Positions 1 through 9,692 of a DNA stretch of 64,000 bases are shown piece after piece. The stretch comes from Prevotella sp. E15-22 (GTDB taxonomy: Bacteria; Bacteroidota; Bacteroidia; Bacteroidales; Bacteroidaceae), in NCBI RefSeq assembly GCF_023204875.1, contig NZ_CP096247.1:1364001-1428000 (forward strand), written 5' to 3'. The translations under genes and the position numbers were made by a program. The stretch's first letter is position 1. Each line of letters opens with the position of its first letter. The notes beneath the pieces were generated by a model. That model saw only the letters and a program-made list of their open reading frames with translations. It did not search any database and was not told the DNA's origin.

Positions 1-34
1 AAAAAATAGGATGATTATTAAATTTAATCATCCC
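1..34 (-). terminator. Rho-independent terminator after the envelope operon
   Basis: Read on the minus strand, a 9-bp stem (GGATGATTA/TAATCATCC, plus positions 9-17 and 25-33) with a 7-nt AT loop is followed by TATTTTTT. It lies 24 bases past the stop of the penicillin-binding protein gene and probably ends the lpxD-to-PBP transcript. Confidence 0.8.
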
Positions 35-57
35 ATTTTGCAATATGATATATGTTA

Positions 58-2472
58 TTATTCGTCAGAACTATTCTCAGAGTCTTGTTCCATGAGATTT
101 GTATCGGGCGTATTAGTGTTTTCGCCATCGATAATACTATCGGTAGCAGCCTCATCGATGCTATCATTTGGGTCTACGTAATAGCCCGCGCATTGATAGT
201 CGGCGCTCAATATGGATGCATCCTGCGGGTTGGCAAACCTTGCATGATAATGACGAAACTTTGTATCGCCTAATACCGACTCAAAAAATTGACCACAGAT
301 GGGGAGAGCGGTACGGCTACCTTGGCCTAATTCACCTGTACGGAAGTGAATAGCGCGATACTCACCGCCAACCCAGGCTCCGCAGACTAAACGAGGTGTA
401 ACACCAACAAACCAAGCATCTGAGTGGTTATTTGATGTACCGGTCTTTCCGCCAAAGTCTGTATCTGTATAATTACGCACATAACGCCACATGTTCATAC
501 TTGTACCACCGGGTTCACGCATACCTGCCATCAGCATTTGTTGCATATAGAAAGCCGAACGATAGGGGATAGCTTCATCATCTTCTTCGTGAGATTTGTA
601 TATCTCATTACCATCGCGATCTAATATTCGTGTTACGAGTATTGTGGCATGGCTGCGGCCATTGTTGGCAACTGTTGCATATGCATTAACAAGTTCCTCT
701 AGATTCACGTCACTAGCTCCTAGAGCTAATGAGGGCGTGTTGTGCAATGGACTCTTGATTCCCATCTTATGGGCAGTCTCTATAATGCGATCAATTCCAA
801 CTTCTTGTCCTACACGTACTGCTACAGAGTTGATGCTTTGTGCAAATGCCGACTTGAGGGTCATGTTGTAGTCTGTGAAATAACCATTAGCATTAGTGGG
901 TGCCCAAATAACTTCTTTTTTCTTCTCGTTGTCCCAAACCTTCATGCTAAAGAATGAGTCCATACGGCGGTCGCAGGGTGTAAGTCCTTGATTCATAGCC
1001 TCGGTGTAGACAAAGAGTTTGAATGTAGAACCGGGCTGACGCATGGCAGTCACTTTGTCGTATTTCCATGTGTTGAAATCTAAATCGCCTACCCAAGCTT
1101 TTACATGTCCCGTTTGTGGCTCGATGGCAACAAATCCGCAGTGCATGAAATGTTCCATATAGCGGATGGAATCTAATGTACTCATTTCTGTCTCATATGT
1201 GCCATTGTAACTGAATAATTTGACCGGATGAGGCAGGTTTAGGTAATAATCAATAGAGTCCTTATTTCCGTTAAAGTGCTTCTCCAGATATTTGTAAACG
1301 GGCTGCCGCTTAGCAATATTCTCAATAAAGTTCGGAATCTCCTGATGGCGTTCATCTTGCCATGGGTTAACATTGCCCCAATGATTATTGAACTTCTTCT
1401 GTAGTTGTTCCATTTGTTCCCATGCAGCTTCTTCGGCATATTTCTGCATACGGGTATCTATTGTAGTATAGATTTTCAATCCATCGGTATATAAATCATA
1501 GCCGTTTTCGTTACACCAGTCGCTAAGATAGTCTTTCACTGCCTCACGGAAGTATGTGGCCTGGCCATCATAGGCATTCTCTACACTGTAGTCAAGTGTA
1601 ATGGGTAAAGCCTTAAGTGAATTATATTCCTCTTTTGTGAGGTGCCCTCGGTTCAGCATGTTACCCAATACTACATTGCGTCGACTTAGACTGTTCTCAG
1701 GATTAATGCGAGGGTTGTAATAGGTAGTTGCCTTCAGCATACCTACCAAGATGGCAGCTTGGTCGGGGGTAAGATCTTTTGGGGTAGTCCCAAAATACGT
1801 TTTGCAGGCGGTTTTGATGCCAAACGCGTTGGAACCAAAGTCCACTGTGTTGGCATACATAGTTAGAATCTCTTCTTTGCTGAAATTCATCTCTAGTTTG
1901 GTCGCTGTAATCCATTCCTTGGTTTTCATGATGAGCATCTTGATTCCAGGGATATTTCCTAATAGGCCAGTTGAATACTCGGTACGTACGCGGAAAAGGT
2001 TTTTTGCCAATTGTTGGGTTATAGTAGATGCTCCGCGAGCATCGTGGTGAACAACATAGTCTTTTAAAGCTGCACCGAATGCTTGGAAGTCAACACCGAA
2101 GTGTTTATAGAAGCGTTCGTCCTCTGTATCGATAAGTGCTTCCCAGAAAATGGGATTGACATCCTCGTATTTTACGGGAGTACGATTTTCACTGAAGAAC
2201 TTACCAATCATAACGCTGTCGGCACTATAGATTTCTGATGCCTGTGCTGGACGGGTGTTGACGATGGTACTCATACTTGGTGATTTCCCGAATAACCACA
2301 ATAGGTTGATATCAACTGCTATGAGGTATAACAGAATGACAACAATAAAAGTTGCTAGGGAAGAAAGCAATTTAATATACCAGGGTCGTCCCTTGAATAT
2401 ACTGATATACCATTTGCAGGCATTCTTGAGAGCCTGACAAGATTTGTCAATGAATGGCTTTAGTTTTTTCAT
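58..2472 (-). CDS. Class A penicillin-binding protein (PBP1A family)
   Basis: Bifunctional peptidoglycan glycosyltransferase/DD-transpeptidase acting at the periplasmic face of the inner membrane. Seen: a short cytoplasmic N-terminus, one membrane segment near residues 30-52, then GT51 motifs ([12 protein letters not shown] and [14 protein letters not shown]). The transpeptidase triad follows: STFK near residue 480, SIN in the [10 protein letters not shown] stretch, and KTGTS near residue 677. The C-terminus is acidic and low-complexity. I chose ATG at 2472 (804 aa) because it overlaps the miaA stop as ATGA, typical of translational coupling. An in-frame ATG at 2520 would add 16 residues inside miaA. 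It is the last gene of an lpx-miaA operon, so it is co-expressed with lipid A synthesis. Family assignment is firm. Whether it corresponds to mrcA or mrcB of enterobacteria cannot be decided. Confidence 0.93.
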   Translation of the reverse strand: MKKLKPFIDKSCQALKNACKWYISIFKGRPWYIKLLSSLATFIVVILLYLIAVDINLLWLFGKSPSMSTIVNTRPAQASEIYSADSVMIGKFFSENRTPVKYEDVNPIFWEALIDTEDERFYKHFGVDFQAFGAALKDYVVHHDARGASTITQQLAKNLFRVRTEYSTGLLGNIPGIKMLIMKTKEWITATKLEMNFSKEEILTMYANTVDFGSNAFGIKTACKTYFGTTPKDLTPDQAAILVGMLKATTYYNPRINPENSLSRRNVVLGNMLNRGHLTKEEYNSLKALPITLDYSVENAYDGQATYFREAVKDYLSDWCNENGYDLYTDGLKIYTTIDTRMQKYAEEAAWEQMEQLQKKFNNHWGNVNPWQDERHQEIPNFIENIAKRQPVYKYLEKHFNGNKDSIDYYLNLPHPVKLFSYNGTYETEMSTLDSIRYMEHFMHCGFVAIEPQTGHVKAWVGDLDFNTWKYDKVTAMRQPGSTFKLFVYTEAMNQGLTPCDRRMDSFFSMKVWDNEKKKEVIWAPTNANGYFTDYNMTLKSAFAQSINSVAVRVGQEVGIDRIIETAHKMGIKSPLHNTPSLALGASDVNLEELVNAYATVANNGRSHATILVTRILDRDGNEIYKSHEEDDEAIPYRSAFYMQQMLMAGMREPGGTSMNMWRYVRNYTDTDFGGKTGTSNNHSDAWFVGVTPRLVCGAWVGGEYRAIHFRTGELGQGSRTALPICGQFFESVLGDTKFRHYHARFANPQDASILSADYQCAGYYVDPNDSIDEAATDSIIDGENTNTPDTNLMEQDSENSSDE

Positions 2473-3362
2473 TGCTTGATATGATTTAGAATCAATTGTT
2501 TGTCGTTTGGTGAGAACCATGTCATTTGGGAATCGTGCTTAAACCAGGTGAGTTGTTTACGGGCATAACGGCGAGTGTTGCCTTTTAATCGTTCTACAGC
2601 TTCGTCGAGTGTCCATGTACCATCAATATGAGTAAACATCTCCTTATATCCCACGGTATTGAGAGCATTGAGATGTCTTAAATGATAGAGACGACGAGCC
2701 TCGTCGAGAAGTCCAGCCTGCATCATAAGATCAACTCGTTTATTGATGCGGTCATAGATAGTCTCACGCTCTCTTGTAAGTCCTATCTTGACGATGCGGA
2801 AGGGACGATTCTTTCGGATATTGGTACGGAATGAGGTGTAGGTCTTTCCTGTCATGTGGCAGATTTCCAATGCATGTATTACTCGACGTGGGTTCTTTTT
2901 GTCTACTACCTCATAGTGCTCTGGATCTAATTGATGTAGTTCCTCGCAAAGTGCTTCTAAACCTTCGTCCGATAAGCGCTTCTTGAGTTTTGCGCGTGTG
3001 TCGTCGTCGACGGTGGGGATATCATCAATACCATTGCATACAGCATCAATATACATCATACTGCCACCTGCCATAAGAGCGTAATCTGAAGTCTGAAAGA
3101 GTTCGTTAAGTAATTGCATAACTTGCTCCTCGTACATGGAAGCGCTGTAATAGTCGGTTAAGCCAAGCGTTCCAACAAAGTAATGCCGCACCTGCCGAAG
3201 TTGTTCTTCGGTGGGTGCGGCTGTGCCTATTTTAAGATCGCGATAAATCTGACGAGAGTCTGCATTGATGATAGGAATGCCAAAATGTTTGGCAATGTCC
3301 AGGCATAACTCTGTTTTTCCAACAGCTGTAGGCCCCGTGATGACTATCAGCGTCTTATTCAA
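2469..3362 (-). CDS. miaA: tRNA dimethylallyltransferase
   Basis: Transfers the dimethylallyl group from DMAPP to N6 of A37 in tRNAs reading UNN codons; cytoplasmic. Seen: P-loop [10 protein letters not shown] at residues 9-18, the [17 protein letters not shown] substrate motif, and the IPP-transferase core with a C-terminal helical tRNA-binding region ending in a basic [13 protein letters not shown] segment. At 297 aa it is normal length. It overlaps lpxA upstream and the PBP gene downstream by 4 bp each (ATGA), so the three are almost certainly co-transcribed and translationally coupled. The coupling to lipid A and peptidoglycan genes is positional; no functional link is implied by the sequence. 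Confidence 0.96.
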   Translation of the reverse strand: MNKTLIVITGPTAVGKTELCLDIAKHFGIPIINADSRQIYRDLKIGTAAPTEEQLRQVRHYFVGTLGLTDYYSASMYEEQVMQLLNELFQTSDYALMAGGSMMYIDAVCNGIDDIPTVDDDTRAKLKKRLSDEGLEALCEELHQLDPEHYEVVDKKNPRRVIHALEICHMTGKTYTSFRTNIRKNRPFRIVKIGLTRERETIYDRINKRVDLMMQAGLLDEARRLYHLRHLNALNTVGYKEMFTHIDGTWTLDEAVERLKGNTRRYARKQLTWFKHDSQMTWFSPNDKQLILNHIKQ

Positions 3363-4129
3363 CGAATAACTCCGCGCTTTGAGTTCTCAAAGAACGAACA
3401 GATATATTCAACTTCTTTGCTCTCGGGATATTTAGAACGAGCTTCTGCTATTCCGTCCTTAATGATGCCCTTGGCGTAGATGGTTCGAAAGGTGTCGTGA
3501 ATGGTATCAATAGTTTCATTAGAGAATCCACGACGACGCAAACCAATAAGGTTAACACCTGCATAACGAATAGGCTCCTTACCTGCAATAATATAAGGAG
3601 GAATGTCCATGCTACAACGGCTTCCGCCTTGTATCATCACATAACTACCGATGTGTGTGAACTGATGGAACAATACTTCGGCAGAGATGATGGCAAAATC
3701 ATCTACTTCCACTTCTCCAGCAAACTTAGTTGAGTTGCCAATAATACAACCATTACCAATCACGCAGTCGTGTGCAATGTGCATATTTTCCATGAGAAGG
3801 TTGCCAGAACCGACGACTGTCTTACCACGTGAGGCAGTACCTCTACTAATTGTTACATTCTCACGAATGGAGTTATTATCGCCAATCTCGCAGGTTGTCT
3901 CTTCGCCTTTGTACTTTAAGTCCTGAGGCTTGGTTGAGATAGATGCGCCTGGGAAAAATTCGTTGCCATTGCCAATACGAGCTCCTGTGTGAAGGGTGAC
4001 GCTGTTGAATAGGTGATTGTTGTCACCCATTACCACGTTCTTGTCAATCACGCAAAATGGACCAATAATATTATTATCGCCCAATTTGGCCTCTGGATCT
4101 ACAACAGCTAAAGGATGAATTTGATTCAT
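3359..4129 (-). CDS. lpxA: Acyl-ACP--UDP-N-acetylglucosamine O-acyltransferase
   Basis: First step of lipid A synthesis: acylation of UDP-GlcNAc at the 3-OH, cytoplasmic trimer. Seen: a start-to-end left-handed beta-helix of hexapeptide repeats (ANIG/VIGNGC-type), the catalytic His in [11 protein letters not shown], and the helical C-terminal domain beginning near [15 protein letters not shown]. The length of 256 aa matches the family (about 255-265). It follows lpxC/fabZ with a 6-bp gap and overlaps miaA by 4 bp. The gene order lpxD-lpxC/fabZ-lpxA is the usual Bacteroidetes arrangement. Confidence 0.97.
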   Translation of the reverse strand: MNQIHPLAVVDPEAKLGDNNIIGPFCVIDKNVVMGDNNHLFNSVTLHTGARIGNGNEFFPGASISTKPQDLKYKGEETTCEIGDNNSIRENVTISRGTASRGKTVVGSGNLLMENMHIAHDCVIGNGCIIGNSTKFAGEVEVDDFAIISAEVLFHQFTHIGSYVMIQGGSRCSMDIPPYIIAGKEPIRYAGVNLIGLRRRGFSNETIDTIHDTFRTIYAKGIIKDGIAEARSKYPESKEVEYICSFFENSKRGVIR

Positions 4130-4135
4130 AGTATC

Positions 4136-5518
4136 TTATTTGTTCTTTACAATTTGTGCAGTGAAGGTGGCCTCCGACACGACATGATCACCAACGAAGG
4201 CATAGCCGTGCATGGTGGAGATTCCATGACGAAGAGGAGCCATCAGTTCTACTTTGAAAATTAAAGTGTCGCCAGGAACAACCTTCTGGCGGAACTTAAC
4301 GCCATCAATTTTCATGAAGTAGGTTGACCAGCGCTCTGGCTCTTCAACAGTGTTTAACACTAGTAAACCGCCACACTGGGCCATTGCCTCAATCTGGAGT
4401 ACGCCTGGCATTACAGGCTCCTGAGGAAAGTGACCGGTGAAGAATGGTTCGTTTGATGTAATGTTCTTAACACCAACAATACTGTTTGGACCAATCTCAA
4501 TGACTTTATCAACCAACTGCATAGGATAGCGGTGGGGAAGCAACTCGCGAATGCGGTTCACGTCCATTACAGGCTCCTCATTGGGATCGTAGGCGGGAGC
4601 TTGAATCTCGTGTTTACGAATTTCTTTTCGGATTTCGCGGGCAAACTTGTTGTTTATCGTGTGTCCGGGACGGGTGGCAATAATGCGACCTTTAATGGGT
4701 TTGCCAATAAGAGCCATATCGCCAATGATGTCAAGGAGCTTGTGTCGAGTACACTCGTTTTCCCACTGTAGAGGCTTGTGTTGAATATAACCTAAATCGG
4801 TGGCATCACGATGTTCTACGTGCAGCATGTCTGCCAGCATGTCGAGGCGTTCCTGAGTAGTCTGACGCTCATAGATTACGATTGCGTTATCCAAATCTCC
4901 ACCCTTAATTAGATTGGCCTGAATAAGGGGCTCAATATCGCGAACAAATACAAAGGTACGTGCAGCAGCAATTTCCGTAGAATACTTGCTGGGATCATCG
5001 AGAGTAGCAAACTGGCTGTTGATGAATTTAGACTCGAAAGAGCACATTGTTGTCAGCGAGAATTGCTCATCAGGAAGAATGGTGATACAAGATCCTGTTT
5101 CCTCGTCTTTAACCTCGATTTTTTTGCGGATAACGTACCAGTCCTTTGGAGCATTCTGCTCTTCAATTCCAATCTCGTTAATCTTTTCTACATATTGGAT
5201 GGCTGAACCATCTAGAATGGGAAACTCGGGGCCATTGACCTGAATAAGGCAGTTGTCAACACCAAGAGCATAAAGTGCAGATAGGGCATGTTCAACGGTA
5301 GAAACACGGGCCTCACCTTTACCTAAAACTGTGCCACGCTGTGTATCAATTACGTTTTCTGCAACACCGTCAATGATAGGCATTCCATCAAGGTCAATGC
5401 GCTGAATCTTATAACCATGATTCTCTGGAGCAGGATTAAATGTTACCGTGAGGCTTAATCCAGTGTGCAGGCCCTTTCCGCAAAGCGAGAAACTGCCTTT
5501 CAGAGTCTTTTGTTTCAT
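4136..5518 (-). CDS. lpxC/fabZ: Fused UDP-3-O-acyl-GlcNAc deacetylase / (3R)-hydroxyacyl-ACP dehydratase
   Basis: One polypeptide carries two lipid enzymes. Residues about 1-305 are LpxC, the zinc deacetylase committing UDP-acyl-GlcNAc to lipid A, with STVEHALSALYALG and the metal-binding RHKLLDIIGDMAL motif. Residues about 320-460 are FabZ, the hotdog-fold dehydratase of fatty-acid elongation, with GHFPQEPVMPGVLQIEAMAQ containing the active His and Glu. Such fusions are established in Bacteroidetes and may balance hydroxyacyl-ACP use between lipid A and phospholipid. Start ATG 5518 lies 4 bases after the lpxD stop. Both active sites appear intact. Confidence 0.97.
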   Translation of the reverse strand: MKQKTLKGSFSLCGKGLHTGLSLTVTFNPAPENHGYKIQRIDLDGMPIIDGVAENVIDTQRGTVLGKGEARVSTVEHALSALYALGVDNCLIQVNGPEFPILDGSAIQYVEKINEIGIEEQNAPKDWYVIRKKIEVKDEETGSCITILPDEQFSLTTMCSFESKFINSQFATLDDPSKYSTEIAAARTFVFVRDIEPLIQANLIKGGDLDNAIVIYERQTTQERLDMLADMLHVEHRDATDLGYIQHKPLQWENECTRHKLLDIIGDMALIGKPIKGRIIATRPGHTINNKFAREIRKEIRKHEIQAPAYDPNEEPVMDVNRIRELLPHRYPMQLVDKVIEIGPNSIVGVKNITSNEPFFTGHFPQEPVMPGVLQIEAMAQCGGLLVLNTVEEPERWSTYFMKIDGVKFRQKVVPGDTLIFKVELMAPLRHGISTMHGYAFVGDHVVSEATFTAQIVKNK

Positions 5519-5522
5519 ATGC

Positions 5523-6557
5523 TTATTTTTTTGCTTTTAGTTCTTCAATTTCTTTTCTGAGCGCGCTTAATTCCTTGTACATGTCGGGGAGACGGCGGAA
5601 AATAGCCTGTGATTTGAAGTAAGGAGTGGGCTCCATTGGGGGAGTTCCAATAAGCGTTTGATTAGGCTTAATGGAACTTGGAACACCAGATTGAGCACCC
5701 AGATTGACGTGATCGCCAATGGTGATGTGACCAGCAAGTCCTACTTGACCACCAAACATACACCAAGAACCGACTTTCGTAGAACCAGCGATTCCTACCT
5801 GAGCAGACATGACTGTGTTTTCGCCGACTTCCACATTGTGGGCAACCTGCACAAGATTGTCGAGCTTGACTCCCTTACGCAGTACAGTTGCTCCCATTGT
5901 AGAACGGTCTACGCATGTGTTGGCACCTATTTCTACATTGTCTTCAATTATAACGATACCAATTTGTGGAATCTTTTCGTAACCATCAACATTTGGGGCA
6001 AATCCGAATCCGTCGGCACCAATCACAGAACCTGCGTGGATTGTAACGTTTGAACCTAAGCGACAACCTTGATAAATGGTGACGTTAGGGTAGAGCAGAC
6101 ACCCTGCTCCTACATTTACTCCATCACCAATAACAACATGAGGATAGATTTGGGTTCCATCACCAATGGTGGCACCATCGCCGATGCATGCAAAAGCACC
6201 GATATAAACATCCTTTCCAATATTGGCTTTTGGCGAAACGAATGCCAATGGATCAATACCAGTCTTCTTGGGCTTCATTGATTCGTAGAGTTGCAAAAGC
6301 TTTGCTACTGCCTCGTAGGCGTTCTTAACGCGGATAAGCGTCGCGGAAATATCTTTCTCAATTTCTAAGTCCTCGTTGACAAGTACAATTGTTGATTTGG
6401 TATCGTATAAATAATGGGTATATTTGGGGTTGGATAGAAAGGAGATAGCTCCAGGCTGTCCCTCTTCTATTTTTGCAAAGGTATGGACTGCGGCATTTGC
6501 GTCGCCTTCCACACGGCCGTTGATAAAATCGGCAATTTGTTTGGCTGTAAACTCCAT
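5523..6557 (-). CDS. lpxD: UDP-3-O-acylglucosamine N-acyltransferase
   Basis: Third lipid A step: N-acylation of UDP-3-O-acyl-glucosamine from hydroxyacyl-ACP. Seen: an N-terminal uridine-binding domain (about 1-100), a long run of hexapeptide repeats forming a beta-helix, the [11 protein letters not shown] loop, the catalytic-His region [12 protein letters not shown], and a C-terminal helix ([18 protein letters not shown]). At 344 aa it is normal for the family. It is the first gene of the lpx-miaA-PBP run. A -7-like element sits about 35 bases upstream, so transcription probably starts here, although the preceding HD gene ends only 45 bases away. Confidence 0.96.
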   Translation of the reverse strand: MEFTAKQIADFINGRVEGDANAAVHTFAKIEEGQPGAISFLSNPKYTHYLYDTKSTIVLVNEDLEIEKDISATLIRVKNAYEAVAKLLQLYESMKPKKTGIDPLAFVSPKANIGKDVYIGAFACIGDGATIGDGTQIYPHVVIGDGVNVGAGCLLYPNVTIYQGCRLGSNVTIHAGSVIGADGFGFAPNVDGYEKIPQIGIVIIEDNVEIGANTCVDRSTMGATVLRKGVKLDNLVQVAHNVEVGENTVMSAQVGIAGSTKVGSWCMFGGQVGLAGHITIGDHVNLGAQSGVPSSIKPNQTLIGTPPMEPTPYFKSQAIFRRLPDMYKELSALRKEIEELKAKK

Positions 6558-6587
6558 AATAACGACTTAGTTTTGTTATATAGGGTG

Positions 6588-6595
6588 CAAAGATA
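6588..6595 (-). promoter_or_regulatory. Putative promoter of the lpxD operon
   Basis: CAAAGATA on the plus strand reads TATCTTTG on the minus strand, a match to the Bacteroidetes -7 element TAnnTTTG, 31 bases before the lpxD start. No well-spaced -33 TTTG is visible. A second match (TACCTTTG at 6622-6629, minus) overlaps the end of the HD gene and could act instead. Confidence 0.5.
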
Positions 6596-6602
6596 ACAAA
6601 TT

Positions 6603-7826
6603 TTATTGAAAACGTTGATAACAAAGGTAATATTTTCGTATTTTTTTAGAAAGAAGTGCCACATTTAGTATCTCTGAGGCTTCAGAAATGTCCTTTATGC
6701 TACCATCTTTGTATAGAATGTCTATTGAGTCATCGTCGATTGAATACATGTCTTTCTGTATACGATTGACACTAATCAGATAGTGAGCATCTTTCTTTTC
6801 AATACCCATTTTCTCGGCAATCTCAGTTTCTAATTGTCCTATTCGCTCATCGGAGATTGGCTCGTCGTGTACCTCGACTTTAAAGATATTACGATCCAGC
6901 ATGTCACATGCTAATGTGGCTAATATCTTATCGTCGGAGTGCTTCCAAGCCTTCATTGCACTCCAGATGTCTGAGTCGTCAAGTTCCTCATACATTTGTA
7001 GGGCTTCTTCATGTTCGGCAAACCATTTGGCATCTACGTCGTTCTGGATGAAATAGGCGAGCGCTGGTGACGCAAATAGAGGTTTCCCTTTCTTGACTAA
7101 GTGCTTGGCACGTGTTAGCATATTTACAAGTACCTTCTCATACCCAACGGCTGTTTTGTGAAGGTATACCTGCCAATACATAAGTCTTCTTGTTGTCAAA
7201 TAGTTTTCTAGTGAATAAATTCCTTTTTGTTCAACTACTAACCGGTCGTCTACGACATTTAGCATCTTGATGATACGAGCAGAGCCGATGTTACCTTCCG
7301 TAACACCGGTAAAGAATGAATCACGTCGCAGATAATCCAATCGGTCCATATCCAATTGGCTCGATATGAGTTGGTGAAGAAAGCGTTTGGGATATTCGTC
7401 TTTAAAGATGGAGATGGCAAGATTTAAACGTCCACCGAGATCATTATTGATTTGCTCCATCATAAGAAGTGAGATTTCTTCGTGAGAGATGCCAGAGATA
7501 AGGGTGTTTTCCAGCACGTGCGAGAATGGTCCGTGACCAATATCGTGCATCAAAATAGCAGCCTCTACAGCTTCAGCTTCAGAGTCGAAGATAAACTGCC
7601 CCTTTTGTTGGAGTGACAATATTGCTTCACTCATCAGGTGGAAGGCTCCCAATGAATGCTGGAAACGCGTATGACGAGCTCCAGGATAGACCACTGAGGC
7701 AAGTCCTAGCTGATTGATGCGGTTCAATCGCTGGAAAAGTGGATGACGCACAATATCATAAAGCAGTCCACGAGGAATCTTGATGAAACCAAAAACAGGA
7801 TCATTAATGATTTTTGAATCGTTCAT
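6603..7826 (-). CDS. HD-domain phosphohydrolase (dGTPase/YdhJ-like)
   Basis: Metal-dependent HD-superfamily hydrolase resembling deoxynucleotide triphosphohydrolases. Seen: TRFQHSLGAFHLM (first His) near residue 50, the HD doublet in AILMHDIGHGPFSHVLE near residue 90, the SHEEIS helix, and SSQLDMDRLDYLRRDSFF supplying the last Asp. The 407-aa length and HD layout match the Bacteroidetes family annotated as HD-domain proteins. The substrate is unknown: dNTPs are the family precedent, other nucleotides are possible. It follows the GH25 lipoprotein gene by 28 bases and may share its transcript. Its stop is just upstream of the lpxD promoter region. Confidence 0.8.
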   Translation of the reverse strand: MNDSKIINDPVFGFIKIPRGLLYDIVRHPLFQRLNRINQLGLASVVYPGARHTRFQHSLGAFHLMSEAILSLQQKGQFIFDSEAEAVEAAILMHDIGHGPFSHVLENTLISGISHEEISLLMMEQINNDLGGRLNLAISIFKDEYPKRFLHQLISSQLDMDRLDYLRRDSFFTGVTEGNIGSARIIKMLNVVDDRLVVEQKGIYSLENYLTTRRLMYWQVYLHKTAVGYEKVLVNMLTRAKHLVKKGKPLFASPALAYFIQNDVDAKWFAEHEEALQMYEELDDSDIWSAMKAWKHSDDKILATLACDMLDRNIFKVEVHDEPISDERIGQLETEIAEKMGIEKKDAHYLISVNRIQKDMYSIDDDSIDILYKDGSIKDISEASEILNVALLSKKIRKYYLCYQRFQ

Positions 7827-7854
7827 ATGTGTTACCTTTTACTCGTTTTATATC

Positions 7855-9168
7855 TTATTGAACTGTTTCTTCTCGAAGAAATTCATCCCATTGTCCCTGA
7901 TAACCATTAAAGACATTGAGGTCAACTGCTCCTTGGATACCACGTACAATTCCATCGGCACTAAGTTGCCATAATGCCAAATGTATATCGGGTTTGTATT
8001 CGCCATAACGTGCAATCCAGAAATGGTAGTTTTGTTTCAAATCTGGCGCGGCATTAAGATATGTGTTGACAAAGCGCTGATTAACATATAGGATAGGTCG
8101 TGTGCTAGTTTTTTGCTCAACGACTTTTAACCAAATACGTATATGCTTGAACAATGCTTCCGCGCCTCCCATTTGTGCAATTTGTGCATCGCTTGGTTCT
8201 ACGTCGAGCATAGGAGGCATATCGCCTTTCCTGAAACGTGTTTGCTTCAGGAAATGATTGGCTTGCGCTTCAGGATCTTGTTTCGTGGAAAAGAAATGGT
8301 AAGCACCTACTCGAATGCCATGTTGGTGACAGCTTTGGTAGTCAGTGGCAAAATATCGATTGTTGATGGAGATTCCTTCTGTTGATTTGATATATACAAA
8401 GGAAATTGGATAGTCAACTTCTCCATTGATGCGCTGTTCGCTGATGCGTCGGCCAAGATGTGTGATACGTAATCGACGCCAGTCGATGCCATAGCGTTTG
8501 CGTCCCTTCTCGTGTTGATAACGTGAAATGTCTATACCATAGATTCTCTCTGTGGTATAAAGCATTCTTTCGCCAAGGAATCGATCTTTTTTCCATTGGC
8601 CTGCCTTTAAAGCCGATGGCGAGACGCTGAATCCAAAGCCTTGTCGTCTGTCTTTTTCCCAATGTCCTTCATAATAGGTTCCGTTGGCTTGCTGATACGA
8701 GCCATGTCCGTTGGCTTGCATGTGACGATCGAATTGACCGGCGTAAGTTCCTAACGAATCAATGCGGATACCGCTTACTAGTGTGTCATTATGGAAATAT
8801 CCAATGATTATTCTACTTTGTGAGTCTCTTACAATACATTTACCTTCACGTTTCTGTTGTTGCCAGTGAAAGATGTTCTTTAGGGATAACTCTCCTTGTG
8901 GCATATAGGCAGATAGAGTAGAGTCGCCTTCTTCTGCATATCTGGCAACCATATCAAATCCTTCGTCATTAACGTCGTGACGTTGTAGATAATACTCAAG
9001 TTCTTTCTTAATCTGTTGGTGCCGATGACGTAGTAATGCTGTGTCTGATGCAGGATACTCAAATGAGTATTGGGGATTGTGGGGTAATTGCTGATTGAAT
9101 GTTATATCTTTCTTCTGACATCCGCACAGCAATAATATGATAATTATACACTTACAAAAGTATCGCAT
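7855..9168 (-). CDS. GH25 lysozyme-like lipoprotein with MORN-like repeats
   Basis: Predicted lipoprotein: hydrophobic N-terminus with lipobox LLCGC, acyl-Cys at residue 17. Residues about 120-205 contain MORN-like strands (YAGQF, GTYYEGHWEKDRRQGFGF). A GH25 muramidase domain follows from about 208: GIDISRYQ (Asp213), a short polar insertion, then FVYIKSTEG and MLDVEPSD (Asp322, Glu324), the acidic residues expected in the GH25 active site. It probably cleaves the MurNAc-GlcNAc bond of peptidoglycan from a membrane-anchored position. The MORN-like part may bind membrane, glycan or protein. It lies between a small membrane protein and an HD hydrolase on the same strand with short gaps. The enzyme fold is well supported; the cellular role is inference. 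Confidence 0.85.
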   Translation of the reverse strand: MRYFCKCIIIILLLCGCQKKDITFNQQLPHNPQYSFEYPASDTALLRHRHQQIKKELEYYLQRHDVNDEGFDMVARYAEEGDSTLSAYMPQGELSLKNIFHWQQQKREGKCIVRDSQSRIIIGYFHNDTLVSGIRIDSLGTYAGQFDRHMQANGHGSYQQANGTYYEGHWEKDRRQGFGFSVSPSALKAGQWKKDRFLGERMLYTTERIYGIDISRYQHEKGRKRYGIDWRRLRITHLGRRISEQRINGEVDYPISFVYIKSTEGISINNRYFATDYQSCHQHGIRVGAYHFFSTKQDPEAQANHFLKQTRFRKGDMPPMLDVEPSDAQIAQMGGAEALFKHIRIWLKVVEQKTSTRPILYVNQRFVNTYLNAAPDLKQNYHFWIARYGEYKPDIHLALWQLSADGIVRGIQGAVDLNVFNGYQGQWDEFLREETVQ

Positions 9169-9201
9169 AGCTCATACAAATTAATATACGATACTCAACG
9201 T

Positions 9202-9627
9202 TTATTTATTGGCCTCCCATGAGAGCAAGGCCTTGATAAATGTTTCGTATGGGTTGTTTCGAAAATTCTTGGCTTTGTTGGCTTCAATTAAAAGGTATGT
9301 GATATAGATTAGCATACAGAGTAGAAAGCCTGTCGCATAGGCATACATTGCCATGTTCTTGTCTTTGACAAATAAACTGAAAAGCGCTACAGGAATTACA
9401 AAGGTTAATCCGAATATCATATAGCGATATCTGCGCCATGAATCTTTGAAGTCTTCAAACTTCTGTTTTTTCTCCAGATAGGCCTCGAAGTCCTCCTCTT
9501 TGATATTGTAGTTTTCAATCTTTGGGAGGGTAGGGTCGTTTTTGTAGTCTGTGCGGATGTCCCAAATATGTCCTTGCAGGGAATCCAGTGAGATGTGGTC
9601 TATATATGAGCGATCTATCTGAAACAT
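9202..9627 (-). CDS. Small membrane protein of unknown function
   Basis: I do not recognise a family. The 141-aa protein has a polar N-terminal half (about 1-70) with a charged helix (EEDFEAYLEKKQKFEDFKDSW). Two closely spaced membrane segments follow (about 76-95 and 100-121), then a short basic/polar tail ending SWEANK. The first in-frame ATG, at 9663, falls inside the loop of the galK terminator, so I chose the ATG at 9627 (MFQIDRSY). It has a 33-bp gap to the following GH25 gene, so the two may be co-transcribed. No clear promoter fits between the galK terminator and this start; read-through from the gal operon is possible. Confidence 0.6.
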   Translation of the reverse strand: MFQIDRSYIDHISLDSLQGHIWDIRTDYKNDPTLPKIENYNIKEEDFEAYLEKKQKFEDFKDSWRRYRYMIFGLTFVIPVALFSLFVKDKNMAMYAYATGFLLCMLIYITYLLIEANKAKNFRNNPYETFIKALLSWEANK

Positions 9628-9640
9628 AGTATTTGATTTT

Positions 9641-9677
9641 TGGAAAAAGGAGTTAGAGACCATTCTCTAACTCCTTT
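9641..9677 (-). terminator. Strong terminator after galK
   Basis: A perfect 14-bp stem (AAAGGAGTTAGAGA at 9646-9659 paired with 9664-9677) with a 4-nt loop. On the minus strand it is followed by a short T tract. It starts 15 bases past the galK stop and ends the galactose operon. Confidence 0.85.
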
Positions 9678-9692
9678 GTTGATGTGATTTAA

